Assembly: GCF_014649495.1 (NCBI RefSeq)
Contig: NZ_BMTD01000004.1
Coordinates: forward strand, 372,001 to 436,000
DNA length: 64,000 bases
Direction: 5' to 3'
DNA from: Streptomyces filipinensis
Lineage (GTDB): Bacteria; Actinomycetota; Actinomycetes; Streptomycetales; Streptomycetaceae
Positions 17,155 to 25,846 of the stretch are shown here, piece by piece. Position 1 is the stretch's first letter; each line of letters begins with the position of its first letter. The notes below the pieces were generated by a model. The model had not been told where the DNA came from and made no database searches. It saw nothing but the letters and a program-made list of their open reading frames with translations. Both the position numbers and the translations under genes were made by a program.

Positions 17155-17903
17155 CCCAGCAGACAGACGACGAGGGCGGCGCAGGGGAGCGTGAGGGCGT
17201 GCCGCCACTGCGCGCCGGACGCGGTCACCTCGTCGATGACCGGCATGGAACCGGCGTAGCCGCGGCTCACCATGGCCAGGTGCACGCGCTCCCCGCGCTC
17301 GTAGGAGCGGATGAACAGCGCGCCGGCGGACTTGGCGAGGACACCCCAGTGACGTACGCCCCTGGCCTCGAAGCCGCGCGACTCGCGGGCGATCCGCATC
17401 CGGCGCATCTCGTCGGTGATGACGTCACCGTAGCGGATCATGAAGGAGGCGATCTGGACCAGCAGCGGTGGGAGCCGCAACCGCTGCAGGCCCAGCAGGA
17501 GTTCGCGCAACTCGGTGGTGGCTGCCAGCAGTACGGAGGCGGCGACGCCGAGCGTGCCCTTGGCGAGCACGTTCCAGGCGCCCCACAGGCCGTTCACGCT
17601 CAGCGAGAGGCCGAGCGCATGCACCCGCTCGCCCTCCGCCACGAACGGCATGAGCACCGCGAACGCCACGAACGGCACCTCGATCAGCAGCCGCCTGAGC
17701 AGGAACGCGGCGGGTACGCGCGCGTGGGCCGCGACGGCGGCGAGCAGGACGGCGTACCCCGCGAACGCCCACATCGCCTCGCGCGGGGTCGACACGACGA
17801 CCACCACGAACAGGAAGGCGGCGGCGAGCTTGGTGTGCGGCGGCAGGCCGTGCACGGGCGAGTGCCCGTGCCGGTACAGCCTGTGCGCGTGTCCGGCCCC
17901 CAT
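17142..17903 (-). CDS. ECF transporter T component (CbiQ/NikQ)
   Basis: 253-residue membrane protein of the CbiQ family with about five TM segments. The two Ala-Arg-Gly-type coupling motifs that contact the ATPase are represented by RIARESRGFEARG. The ATG at 17903 gives MGAGHAHRLYRHGHSPVH, a His-rich start that may help bind metal. It lies one base after the M/N gene stop and overlaps the ATPase gene, so the three genes form a tight operon. Confidence 0.88.
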   Translation of the reverse strand: MGAGHAHRLYRHGHSPVHGLPPHTKLAAAFLFVVVVVSTPREAMWAFAGYAVLLAAVAAHARVPAAFLLRRLLIEVPFVAFAVLMPFVAEGERVHALGLSLSVNGLWGAWNVLAKGTLGVAASVLLAATTELRELLLGLQRLRLPPLLVQIASFMIRYGDVITDEMRRMRIARESRGFEARGVRHWGVLAKSAGALFIRSYERGERVHLAMVSRGYAGSMPVIDEVTASGAQWRHALTLPCAALVVCLLGWIL

Positions 17904-17904
17904 G

Positions 17905-18957
17905 TCACAGCCCCGTGTCGACGGGCGAGACGTCCTCGGGCCGGCGCCGGCGCAGCGCCCAGAACACCGCGCTGCCGGCCACGACCGTGACGCCGACACC
18001 GATCACCCCCGCGAGGCCGCCGGACAGACGGGCGTTCGAGACGTTCCTGACGCCGTAGTCGGCGAGCGGGGAGTCGGCGGCGGCGTGCTTCTCCGCCTTC
18101 CGGTCGATCCCCTGGTCGTGCGCGACCTTCTCCAGGCCGTCAGGGTTCGCGGAGGCGTAGAAGCTGACGAATCCGGCGAGGACGAGGGAGGTGACCAGGC
18201 CCGTCGCCCACAGTGTGCGCCGCGAGGTGCGCGCCGCCGCGGGCGTGCGGGCCGCGACGGGCGCCGGCGCGTCCACCAGCACGCCGTCCACGCGCAGCTT
18301 GAGCCGCTGCCGCAGGCCGCGCGCGCCGTGCACGAGATCCGGGCGTACGGCGATCACGGCGCTCACCGTGAGCGCGGTGATGACGGCCTCGCCGACGCCG
18401 ATCAGGACATGGACGCCGATCATCGCCGTCGCGACCTTGCCGAGGGAGACGTCGGTCGTCCCGCCGACCGCGTACAGGAGCGTGAAGACGACCGCGGCGG
18501 CCGGTACGGACACCAGCGCGGCGACGAAGGAGGCGACGGTCACCGAGCGCCGCTTGCGGGGCAGGACGGCGAGCAGCGCGCGGAAGACGGCGTACGAGAC
18601 GACCGTCGTGGTGATCGCCATGTCGGTGATGTTCACGCCGAGCGCGGTGAGCCCGCCGTCCGCGAACAGCACACCCTGCATGAGCAGCACCACGGAGACA
18701 CAGAGCACGCCCGTGAACGGCCCGACCAGGATCGCGGCGAGCGCTCCGCCCAGCAGATGGCCGCTTGTTCCGGCCGCCACGGGGAAGTTGAGCATCTGTA
18801 CGGCGAAGATGAACGCCGCCACCAGGCCGGCCAGCGGGGCCGTCCGCTCGTCGAGCTCGCGGCGGGCGCCGCGCAGGCTCACCGCGAGGGCGCCGGCGGC
18901 GACCACTGCGGTGACGGCTGAGGTGGGGGCGTCGATGAATCCGTCAGGTACGTGCAC
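17905..18957 (-). CDS. ECF transporter substrate-binding M/N fusion (CbiM/NikMN)
   Basis: 350-residue fusion. Residues 1 to about 210 are CbiM/NikM, starting MHVPDGFID, in which the N-terminal amine and His2 coordinate Ni2+ or Co2+. Residues about 255-345 form a PDGLE (CbiN/NikN-like) domain with two TMs; ANPDGLEKVA is visible. The GTG start must be exact because His2 is a ligand. A -10-like TAAAAT ends six bases before it, so the message is likely leaderless. A Nur-box-like palindrome covers the -35 region. No cobalamin biosynthesis genes are near. Confidence 0.9.
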   Translation of the reverse strand: MHVPDGFIDAPTSAVTAVVAAGALAVSLRGARRELDERTAPLAGLVAAFIFAVQMLNFPVAAGTSGHLLGGALAAILVGPFTGVLCVSVVLLMQGVLFADGGLTALGVNITDMAITTTVVSYAVFRALLAVLPRKRRSVTVASFVAALVSVPAAAVVFTLLYAVGGTTDVSLGKVATAMIGVHVLIGVGEAVITALTVSAVIAVRPDLVHGARGLRQRLKLRVDGVLVDAPAPVAARTPAAARTSRRTLWATGLVTSLVLAGFVSFYASANPDGLEKVAHDQGIDRKAEKHAAADSPLADYGVRNVSNARLSGGLAGVIGVGVTVVAGSAVFWALRRRRPEDVSPVDTGL

Positions 18958-18963
18958 CGGACG

Positions 18964-18994
18964 ATTTTAGGCCCTTGTTGCGAACACTTTGCAA
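18964..18994 (-). promoter_or_regulatory. Leaderless promoter with Nur-box-like operator
   Basis: On the minus strand TTGCAA (18994-18989) and TAAAAT (18969-18964) are 19 bases apart, with the GTG start six bases after the -10. The palindrome TTGCAA-N5-TCGCAA (18978-18994) matches the published S. coelicolor Nur consensus tTGCaa-N5-ttGCAA except for one base. Nur is the nickel-responsive Fur-family repressor. Nickel-dependent repression of the transporter (and of ohrR by read-through) is inferred. Confidence 0.65.
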
Positions 18995-19129
18995 GAACCA
19001 GTCGGTCGTGCGGCGGTTTCCACGGGGGCGGGCACGCTTCGGCAGGCGAGAAACGGAATATGTGCGACATTGGAGAGCAAGCGGATGCACATCTTTCGCA
19101 TAGGTCACTCAGCGTGAAGGGGCGATCCG

Positions 19130-19468
19130 ATGTCTGTGGTCGAGCAGTACGCGCGCGCCCATATCGTCACGGACGAGGAGGACCCGGGGGCCGTACCGGT
19201 GGTACTCCGCTACGACCCTGACTCCGATCCACGGTCGGTACGGGTCGGCCTGCCCGGCCCGCACGAGTGGACGTTCTCCCGCGCGCTGCTGGAACGCGGG
19301 CTGCGGTCACCGGCCGAGAGCGGCGCGGTACGGGTGTGGCCGTGCGGCCGCGTCCAGGCCGTCGTCGAGTTCCATTCCGACAACGGTGTCGAGGTCGTCC
19401 AGTTCGACTCGAAGGCCCTGCTCAGATTCCTGCGCCGGACCTACACCGCGGGACCCGTACGGACCTGA
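19130..19468 (+). CDS. ssgE: SsgA-like sporulation/cell division protein SsgE
   Basis: 112-residue SsgA-like protein (SALP), a family restricted to sporulating actinomycetes that controls septum and peptidoglycan events. Recognisable family segments are VPVVLRYDPDSDPRSVRVG, WTFSRALLERGL, GAVRVWPCG and VQFDSKALLRFLRRTY. The placement next to a penicillin-binding protein gene matches ssgE in S. coelicolor (remembered as SCO3158), which has been linked to spore maturation. Its TGA and the TCA stop of the convergent PBP gene together form TGATCA. Confidence 0.82.
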   Translation: MSVVEQYARAHIVTDEEDPGAVPVVLRYDPDSDPRSVRVGLPGPHEWTFSRALLERGLRSPAESGAVRVWPCGRVQAVVEFHSDNGVEVVQFDSKALLRFLRRTYTAGPVRT

Positions 19469-21139
19469 TCAGCCGCCCGTCTTCAGCAGGGTCGCCACGA
19501 TCGGACCGGCCGTGTCGCCGCCGTGGCCGCCCGCCTGCACCACGCCCGCGGCGGCCAGGTCGCCCTTGAAGGCGGTGAACCAGCCGTTCGGCTTCTTCTG
19601 CCCGTCGACCTCGGCGGAGCCCGTCTTCGCGCCGTAGTCCCCGCTCATGCCCGCCATCGCCTTGGCGGCCGTGCCGTAGTCCGCCGTGAACCGCATGACG
19701 TCCTTCAGCTGGGACCGCGTCGTCGAGGACATGGTGTGCGCCGCCTTCGCCAGCGTGCGGTGGTCCACCTCGGGAGCCACCAGGTACGGCTGGTGGAAGG
19801 CGCCCGAGGCGACCGTCGCCGCCACGGACGCCATGTTGAGCGGGTTCATGCGCACCCCGCCCTGCCCGATCAGCGAGGCGCCCATCTGCGCGCCGCTCTG
19901 CACCGGGACGGAACCGTCGAACGAGGGGACGCCGATGGCCCAGTTGTCCATGCCGAGGCCGTAGACCTGCTGGGCCTCCTTCGTCAGGTCGCCGTTCGAC
20001 AGCTTCGGCGCGAAGTTGATGAAGGCGTTGTTGCAGGAGGCTCCGAAGCTCTGCTTGAACGTGCCCTTCTTGATCTCGGAGTCGTCGTCGTTGTGGAACG
20101 TCCAGCCGGCCAGCTTGTACGTCTTGGGGCACGGGTGCGACGCGTCGGGGGTGACGAGCTTCTTCTCGAACAGCATCGTCGACGTCACGATCTTCATCGT
20201 GGAGCCCGGTGCGAGGGAGCCCTGGAAGGCGACGTTGAAGCCGTGCCCGCTGTTGGCGACCGCGAGGATCTCCCCGGTCGAGGGCCGCACGACGACCACG
20301 GACGCCCGCGCCCGCTTGCCGACCTGCTGCTCGGCCGCCGCCTGCAGGGTGGGGCTCAGCGTCGTCTTCACCGTGCCCGGGGTGCCCTTGCTCAGCTCCA
20401 CGAGCGTCTTGTCGGACAGCTCGGCCTTCTGCGCCGCCTTGCCGCGCACCACGCGCAGCTCGACGCCCGCCTTGCCGCCCGCCGTCTTGCCGTACTTCTC
20501 GCGCAGCCCGTCCAGCACCGTGCCCAGCGACGGGTACGTGGCGGTCGTCAGCTCGCCGCCGTCACGGTCCAGCGCCTTGATCGGCGGCGTGCCGGACGCG
20601 CCGGTGACCAGGGTGTCCCCGTCCTTCAGGTCCGGGTGGACGACCGAGGAGTGCCAGTCGACCAGCGGCTTGCCGTCGCTCGCCCGCCGCACCACGGTGA
20701 GCGCGCTGTCGTACGCCAGCGGCTTGCTGAGGCTGTGGTACGACACCGTCGCCTTGACGGAGAACGGCACCTCGGTGCCCTTGGCCGCGCCCGGCGTGAG
20801 GGTGACGCCCTTCACGGACGCGTCCTTGGTGAAGCCGGTGAGCAGCTTGACGGCGGCGGAGGCGTCGTCGGTGGCGGCCGCCGCCTCGGTGAGCCTGCCG
20901 TGCTGCCACGCGGTGAGAAAACGGCTGGAGACCGTGCGGACCTCGGCGGCGCTGAGCGGGCCGGTCTTGACCGCCTTGTGGCCGGCCGCGGCGGAGGCGC
21001 GCTCGTCGGCCGCGGCACCGCCGTCGTACAGCGCGTAGACGCCGAACCCGGCGCCGCCGAGGACCAGGGCGATCATCCCGCCGAGCACGACGGGACTGGT
21101 CGTCTTCCGCCGCTCGGCGACGCGCCTTCTCTTGCCCAC
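19469..21139 (-). CDS. Penicillin-binding protein, transpeptidase with NTF2-like N-terminus
   Basis: 556-residue class B-type PBP. It has a single TM near residues 16-38, an NTF2-like domain (about 60-175), a dimer-type segment, and a transpeptidase domain with nucleophile S313-T-M-K316 (APGSTMKIV), SCN triad in SFGASCNNAF and KTG in AKTGSAE. It crosslinks peptidoglycan outside the membrane. Layout resembles PbpA/MecA-like enzymes. The GTG start has GGAGG ten bases upstream. It is convergent with ssgE, consistent with a developmental cell-wall role (inference). Confidence 0.88.
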   Translation of the reverse strand: MGKRRRVAERRKTTSPVVLGGMIALVLGGAGFGVYALYDGGAAADERASAAAGHKAVKTGPLSAAEVRTVSSRFLTAWQHGRLTEAAAATDDASAAVKLLTGFTKDASVKGVTLTPGAAKGTEVPFSVKATVSYHSLSKPLAYDSALTVVRRASDGKPLVDWHSSVVHPDLKDGDTLVTGASGTPPIKALDRDGGELTTATYPSLGTVLDGLREKYGKTAGGKAGVELRVVRGKAAQKAELSDKTLVELSKGTPGTVKTTLSPTLQAAAEQQVGKRARASVVVVRPSTGEILAVANSGHGFNVAFQGSLAPGSTMKIVTSTMLFEKKLVTPDASHPCPKTYKLAGWTFHNDDDSEIKKGTFKQSFGASCNNAFINFAPKLSNGDLTKEAQQVYGLGMDNWAIGVPSFDGSVPVQSGAQMGASLIGQGGVRMNPLNMASVAATVASGAFHQPYLVAPEVDHRTLAKAAHTMSSTTRSQLKDVMRFTADYGTAAKAMAGMSGDYGAKTGSAEVDGQKKPNGWFTAFKGDLAAAGVVQAGGHGGDTAGPIVATLLKTGG

Positions 21140-21272
21140 AGCCTCAGTTCCTCCGTACGTTCCCCAGGCTCCCCGCAGCCCTCACACACCCCAACGACGG
21201 CACTCACCTTAAAGTCCCCACCTCAGAGGGTGACGTCGGCGGCGGATCCGTAGCAGGCTTGCGACAATCCGA

Positions 21273-23021
21273 CTAGACCCAGGTGTCCAGCCACATCCGC
21301 GACCGCCACGAGTCGATGGGGATCGCGGTGCCCGTGTACAGGGGCCAGAAGTAGATGAAGTTCCAGGCGATCAGCAGCACCAGCACGCCCGCCGCGGACG
21401 CGCCGATCACCCGGCGGGTGTCGGAGGAGCCCGGCGGCCCGATGATCGCGCCGATCATCATCGCCACCGCCAGACACAGGAACGGCAGGAAGACGACCGC
21501 GTAGAAGAGGAAGATCGTCCGCTCCTGGTACAGGAACCAGGGCAGATAGCCGCCCGCGATCCCGCACGCCACGGCACCGGCCCGCCAGTCGCGGCAAAAC
21601 GCCCACCGCCACAGCACGTAGAGGATCGCGAAGCAGGCCGCCCACCACAGCAGCGGGGTGCCGATCGCCAGCACCTCACGGGCGCACTTCTGGCCGGCGT
21701 CGGCCGGGCAGCCGTCCGCGCCGGGGTTGGGGGACTCGTAGAAGTACGACACCGGGCGGCCCAGCACGATCCAGCTCCACGGGTTGGACTGGTAGGTGTG
21801 CGGGGACGTCAGGCCGACGTGGAACTCGTACACCTCGTGCTCGTAGTGCCACAGACTGCGCAGCCAGTCCGGCAGGAAGGTCCAGCTGCCGCCCTTGCCG
21901 TCGGTGGCCGCCCAGTTGCGGAAGTAGCCGCCCGTGCCGTCCGCCGGGGAGAGGATCCAGCCGGTCCAGGAGGCCAGGTAGACGGCGATCGCCACGGGGA
22001 CCGTCGCCAGGAAGGCGATGCCCGTGTCGTACTTCAGGGCCGCCGCGTACGGGCGCAGGGCGCCCGCGGTCCTGCGGGCGCCGACGTCCCACAGCACCGC
22101 CATCACACAGAACGCGGCCAGGATGTACAGGCCGTTCCACTTCGTGCCGACGGCCAGGCCCAGCATCAGCCCGGCCGCCCAGCGCCAGGGCCGCAGACCG
22201 AGACGGAACGTGTCGGCCACGTCCGCGTCCGGGCGGACCCGGCCGTCCGGGCCGGCCGGCAGCGCGGCGGCCAGCCTCTCCCGCGACCGGTCCCGGTCGA
22301 CGACCAGACAGCCGAACGCGGCCACCACGAAGAACATCAGCACGCCGTCGAGCAGCGAGGTCCGGCTCATCACGAAGTGCAGGCCGTCCACCGCCATCAG
22401 CGCGCCCGCGAGGCAGCCGAGGAAGGTCGAGCGGAACAACCGGCGCCCGATCCGGCACAGCAGCAGGACGGAGAGGGTGCCCAGCAGCGCGGTCATGAAC
22501 CGCCAGCCGAACGGGTCGAACCCGAACACCAGCTCGCCGAGCCCGATGACGTACTTGCCGACCGGCGGGTGCACGACGTACGCCGCGTCCGTCGGGATCG
22601 CGAGGTGGCCGTGCGTCTGCAGCACCAGGTCGTTGGCGTTCTTGTCCCAGTTGACCTCGTAGCCGCGGTGGACGAGCGCCCAGGCGTCCTTGGCGTAGTA
22701 CGTCTCGTCGAATATCACCGCGCGCGGGCTGCCCAGGTTCCAGAACCGCATCAGGCCCGCCATCAGCGTCACCAGCAGCGGACCGCCCCAGCCCGACCAG
22801 CGGGTGATCCGCTCGGCGAGGACCGGCGGCACGCCGAGCGCCCGCCACAGCCGGGGGCCCGGCTCGGCGTACGGGGGCACCAGCCGGTCGCGTACGTCGC
22901 CCCCGGGGGCGTCCTCGGCCGGAACGTACCCGAATCGGCGCAGCCGCTGCCGCCACGACGGCCGCTGGTCGTGCGGCGCCTGGCCCTGCCGGAGGTCCAT
23001 GGAGGACGCGGTATCGGTCAC
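21273..23021 (-). CDS. pmt: Protein O-mannosyltransferase
   Basis: 582-residue GT39 protein O-mannosyltransferase with about ten TMs. The first extracytoplasmic loop has the catalytic Asp-Glu pair (AVIFDETYYAKD). It moves mannose from polyprenyl-phosphate-mannose to Ser/Thr of secreted proteins. In S. coelicolor the orthologue is required for phiC31 phage receptor glycosylation. The GTG at 23021 is chosen because TACGAT ends six bases upstream (leaderless pattern); an ATG at 23000 is an alternative. Divergent from rsmI, as in Mycobacterium tuberculosis. Confidence 0.9.
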   Translation of the reverse strand: MTDTASSMDLRQGQAPHDQRPSWRQRLRRFGYVPAEDAPGGDVRDRLVPPYAEPGPRLWRALGVPPVLAERITRWSGWGGPLLVTLMAGLMRFWNLGSPRAVIFDETYYAKDAWALVHRGYEVNWDKNANDLVLQTHGHLAIPTDAAYVVHPPVGKYVIGLGELVFGFDPFGWRFMTALLGTLSVLLLCRIGRRLFRSTFLGCLAGALMAVDGLHFVMSRTSLLDGVLMFFVVAAFGCLVVDRDRSRERLAAALPAGPDGRVRPDADVADTFRLGLRPWRWAAGLMLGLAVGTKWNGLYILAAFCVMAVLWDVGARRTAGALRPYAAALKYDTGIAFLATVPVAIAVYLASWTGWILSPADGTGGYFRNWAATDGKGGSWTFLPDWLRSLWHYEHEVYEFHVGLTSPHTYQSNPWSWIVLGRPVSYFYESPNPGADGCPADAGQKCAREVLAIGTPLLWWAACFAILYVLWRWAFCRDWRAGAVACGIAGGYLPWFLYQERTIFLFYAVVFLPFLCLAVAMMIGAIIGPPGSSDTRRVIGASAAGVLVLLIAWNFIYFWPLYTGTAIPIDSWRSRMWLDTWV

Positions 23022-23130
23022 CGCGCCATCGTAGGGAACGGTTCTGTGCGAGTCCCGTGCATGTGCCGTACCGGTCGGCGGGCGGCCGCTCCCGGCAGGG
23101 CTGTCAGTGGTTCCTGGGAGGATGGAGGGC

Positions 23131-23979
23131 GTGACTGGAACCCTTGTCCTCGCAGGTACCCCCATCGGCGACATCGCGGACGCGCCGCCCCGGCTGGCCG
23201 AGGAGCTGGCCCGCGCCGACGTGGTCGCCGCCGAGGACACCCGGCGGCTGCGCCGGCTCACCCAGGCCCTCGGCGTCACGCCGAAGGGCCGCGTGGTGTC
23301 GTACTTCGAGGGCAACGAATCCGCCCGTACGCCGGAGCTGGTCGACGAGCTGCTCGGCGGCGCGCGCGTGCTGCTCGTGACCGACGCCGGGATGCCGTCG
23401 GTGTCCGACCCGGGCTACCGGCTGGTCGCGGCCGCCGTGGAGCGGGACATCCGGGTCACCGCCGTGCCGGGACCGTCCGCCGTGCTCACCGCGCTCGCCC
23501 TGTCCGGGCTCCCCGTCGACCGGTTCTGCTTCGAGGGCTTCCTGCCGCGCAAGGCGGGCGAGCGGCTGTCCCGGCTGCGTGAGGTCGCGGGCGAGCGGCG
23601 CACCCTCGTCTACTTCGAGGCCCCGCACCGGCTCGACGACACCCTCGCCGCGATGGCCGAGGTCTTCGGCGCGGACCGGCGGGCCGCCGTGTGCCGGGAG
23701 CTGACCAAGACGTACGAGGAGGTCCGGCGCGGTCCGCTGGCCGAGCTGGCGCGGTGGGCCGCGGAGGGCGTCCGCGGGGAGATCACCGTCGTGGTCGAGG
23801 GGGCGCCCGAGGCCGGGCCGGAGGAACTCGACGCGGAGGAGCTGGTGCGCCGGGTGCGCGTGCGGGAGGAGGCCGGGGAGCGGCGCAAGGAGGCGATCGC
23901 CGCGGTCGCGGTGGAGGCGGGGGTGCCGAAGCGGGTCGTCTTCGATGCGGTGGTCGCCGCCAAACGTGCCGGTGAGTGA
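23131..23979 (+). CDS. rsmI: 16S rRNA (cytidine1402-2'-O)-methyltransferase
   Basis: 282-residue SAM-dependent methyltransferase of the tetrapyrrole-methylase fold. Start region TGTLVLAGTPIGD, then EDTRRLRRL, VTDAGMPSVSDPGYRLV (SAM site) and VPGPSAVLTALALSGLP are diagnostic of RsmI, which 2'-O-methylates C1402 of 16S rRNA. The GTG at 23131 has GGGAGG at 23116-23121 nine bases upstream; the ATG at 23122 abuts that site and is rejected. Divergent from pmt. Confidence 0.92.
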   Translation: MTGTLVLAGTPIGDIADAPPRLAEELARADVVAAEDTRRLRRLTQALGVTPKGRVVSYFEGNESARTPELVDELLGGARVLLVTDAGMPSVSDPGYRLVAAAVERDIRVTAVPGPSAVLTALALSGLPVDRFCFEGFLPRKAGERLSRLREVAGERRTLVYFEAPHRLDDTLAAMAEVFGADRRAAVCRELTKTYEEVRRGPLAELARWAAEGVRGEITVVVEGAPEAGPEELDAEELVRRVRVREEAGERRKEAIAAVAVEAGVPKRVVFDAVVAAKRAGE

Positions 23980-24340
23980 GGCGTGTCCGGCCGGGTAGCG
24001 GCCGCCGGGTTTCGCTCCGCCGCGGGGCGCGGGTCGTTTTCGGTTGCTCGCGCCCACGCGGCGGAGCCGCCTGCCGATACCGGCCCGCCCCTCTTCGGAG
24101 AGCTACGGAAACCCCCTCTGAGCAGGGCTGTTCTCGTGTGAGCGAATGGGCCATGGAACGGCAAAAGGCTGTCGCCGAAAGCAAAGCCCGCGGGGGGTGG
24201 AGAGGGCGTTTTCTGCAAGGAACTGCCAAATCGCCTCCAACACTCGACAGCCCTGATGCGTTCACGTCGGCAGAAGAGTCCACTGGTCGAAGAGACGCCC
24301 CGTTGCGGGGCGTTTGTCCAGCGGAACAAGAGGAGCTGGC
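23980..24340 (+). other. 361-base non-coding stretch between rsmI and zinc-ribbon gene
   Basis: The first part holds GC hairpins and a Streptomyces-type intergenic repeat (24041-24085). The second part is less GC-rich and looks like a long leader. A 63-codon frame begins at ATG 24153 and its TGA overlaps the next gene's ATG (ATGA), but it has no ribosome site and no recognisable protein features. A hairpin ACGCCCC/GGGGCGT (24295-24313) followed by TTG lies 28 bases before the next start and could be an attenuator. No tRNA, riboswitch core or IS remnant is recognisable. Confidence 0.5.
24041..24085. repeat. Streptomyces-type intergenic repeat (GCGGCGGAGCCGC)
   Basis: Contains TTGCTCGCGCCCACGCGGCG followed by GAGCCGCC, with hairpin GGCGG-AG-CCGCC. 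I recognise this as part of a sequence found in many Streptomyces intergenic regions, often after genes. It probably acts as the rsmI terminator. Recognition is from memory. Confidence 0.5.
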
Positions 24341-24742
24341 ATGAGTGAGATCGCAGGGCAGTCCGGCCTCCGCGGTACGGCGACAGCCGTCGTTCACGAG
24401 TCGTATTCGTTTGCCTGCATGCGATGCGGGCACGGCTGGGAGCAGTCGTACGAGATAGAGCACCACACGGACGCCGAAGGGCAGGAGTTCGTGCTGTACG
24501 TGGCCGACGGCCGGGTCGTGCCGTCGCCACTGAGCCGGCCCAGCTGCCACAACTGCGACGGCCACGTCGTGCGGATCATGCGCGCCGGGCAGGTCTCCTC
24601 GGTGCGCGGCGCCGCGGAGCGGCACCACAGCGTGCCGCAGGCGGGCCCGGTCGAGGCGCCGGAGGTGCCCGCGTCGCCCAAGGAACCGCACCACTGGCAC
24701 CTGTCCGATCTCCTGCACCCCTTCCAGCGCAAGGCGAGCTGA
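24341..24742 (+). CDS. Small zinc-ribbon protein
   Basis: 133-residue soluble protein. Two Cys pairs, CMRCGH (after FA) and CHNCDG about 45 residues later, make a zinc ribbon. The C-terminus is Pro/His-rich (KEPHHWHLSDLLHPF). AGGAG at 24331-24335 precedes the ATG at 24341. It sits 47 bases before tatD. Homologues are found next to tatD in other Streptomyces (from memory). Function unknown; a nucleic-acid or protein adaptor is possible. Confidence 0.8.
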   Translation: MSEIAGQSGLRGTATAVVHESYSFACMRCGHGWEQSYEIEHHTDAEGQEFVLYVADGRVVPSPLSRPSCHNCDGHVVRIMRAGQVSSVRGAAERHHSVPQAGPVEAPEVPASPKEPHHWHLSDLLHPFQRKAS

Positions 24743-24789
24743 GCGGATCGCCGGCCGCGGCGGACATGCCCCTTTCGTAGGATCGGGGC

Positions 24790-25686
24790 ATGCCTTCGAA
24801 CGCCGGTCAGACCGCCAAGGGCGACAAGAACACAGCGCCGCCGCTTCCGGCACCGCTGCGGGTTCCGGTCGCCGACTCCCACACGCACCTCGACATGCAG
24901 TCCGGCACGGTCGAGGAGGGCCTCGCGAAGGCCGCGTCCGTGGGGGTGACGACGGTCGTGCAGGTCGGCTGCGACATCAAGGGCTCGCGCTGGGCCGCCG
25001 AGACCGCGGCCGCGTACGACAGCGTCCACGCCGCCGTCGCCCTCCACCCCAACGAGGCGCCGCGCATCGTCCACGGTGACCCCGACGGCTGGTCGCGGCG
25101 GGGCGCCCGGCAGCCGGGCGGCGACGCGGCGCTGGACGAGGCCCTCGCCGAGATCGACCGGCTCGCCGGACTGCCCCAGGTGAAGGGCGTCGGGGAGACC
25201 GGGCTGGACCACTTCCGCACCGGGCCCGAGGGCAAGGCCGCCCAGGAGCGGTCCTTCCGCGCCCACATCGAGATCGCCAAGCGGCACGGCAAGGCGCTCG
25301 TCATCCACGACCGCGACGCGCACGCCGACGTCCTGCGCGTCCTGAAGGAGGAGGGCGCCCCCGGGCGCACCGTCTTCCACTGCTACTCCGGCGACGCCGA
25401 GATGGCGGAGATCTGCGCCCGCGAGGGCTACTTCATGTCCTTCGCCGGCAACGTCACCTTCAAGAACGCCCAGAACCTCCGGGACGCCCTCGCCGTCGCC
25501 CCGCTGGAGCTGGTCCTCGTGGAGACCGACGCGCCGTTCCTGACGCCCGCGCCCTACCGCGGCCGGCCCAACGCCCCGTACCTCGTCCCGGTCACGGTCC
25601 GTGCCATGGCCGCCGTGCGCGGCATCGACGAGGACGCGCTGGCGACGGCCCTCGCCGCCAACACCGCGCGCGCCTTCGGCTACTGA
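24790..25686 (+). CDS. tatD: TatD family metal-dependent DNase
   Basis: 298-residue TIM-barrel hydrolase. Metal-binding residues are visible: DSHTHLD (HxH) at the N-terminus, the Glu in GVGETGLD, a later His (VIHDRDAH), HCYSGD and the C-terminal Asp (VETDAPFL). TatD proteins are 3'-5' exonucleases/DNA-repair nucleases. The N-terminal extension of about 30 residues is unconserved. TAGGAT ends six bases before the ATG, so it may have its own leaderless promoter. It starts the conserved actinobacterial order tatD-rpfB-ksgA-ispE. Confidence 0.9.
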   Translation: MPSNAGQTAKGDKNTAPPLPAPLRVPVADSHTHLDMQSGTVEEGLAKAASVGVTTVVQVGCDIKGSRWAAETAAAYDSVHAAVALHPNEAPRIVHGDPDGWSRRGARQPGGDAALDEALAEIDRLAGLPQVKGVGETGLDHFRTGPEGKAAQERSFRAHIEIAKRHGKALVIHDRDAHADVLRVLKEEGAPGRTVFHCYSGDAEMAEICAREGYFMSFAGNVTFKNAQNLRDALAVAPLELVLVETDAPFLTPAPYRGRPNAPYLVPVTVRAMAAVRGIDEDALATALAANTARAFGY

Positions 25687-25846
25687 GTCCCAGTTCGACC
25701 AGCACGCCGCGATCCCCTGTTCGAGCGGCGAGCGCGCGCTCGCCGGGCAACAGTACGTAGTCGCGTCGCTTTGGAGAGTGACGGTCGCTCCGCTAGGTTC
25801 TGGGGGCCCGATCCGGACCCCTCTGGCACCTCTGGAGCGTGTCGGC

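Noticed and set aside
18958..19129. Possible cobalamin riboswitch before the ECF transporter
   Set aside because: No B12-box-like core is recognisable, and the -10 ends six bases before the start codon, leaving no room for a leader.
24153..24344. 63-codon ORF as a protein-coding gene
   Set aside because: No ribosome site, no recognisable conserved features and unsuitable start context; kept only as a note in the leader description.
25687..25846. Possible c-di-AMP (ydaO) riboswitch before rpfB
   Set aside because: Such an element is known upstream of rpfA in S. coelicolor, but the 160-base gap here is short and lacks recognisable core motifs.
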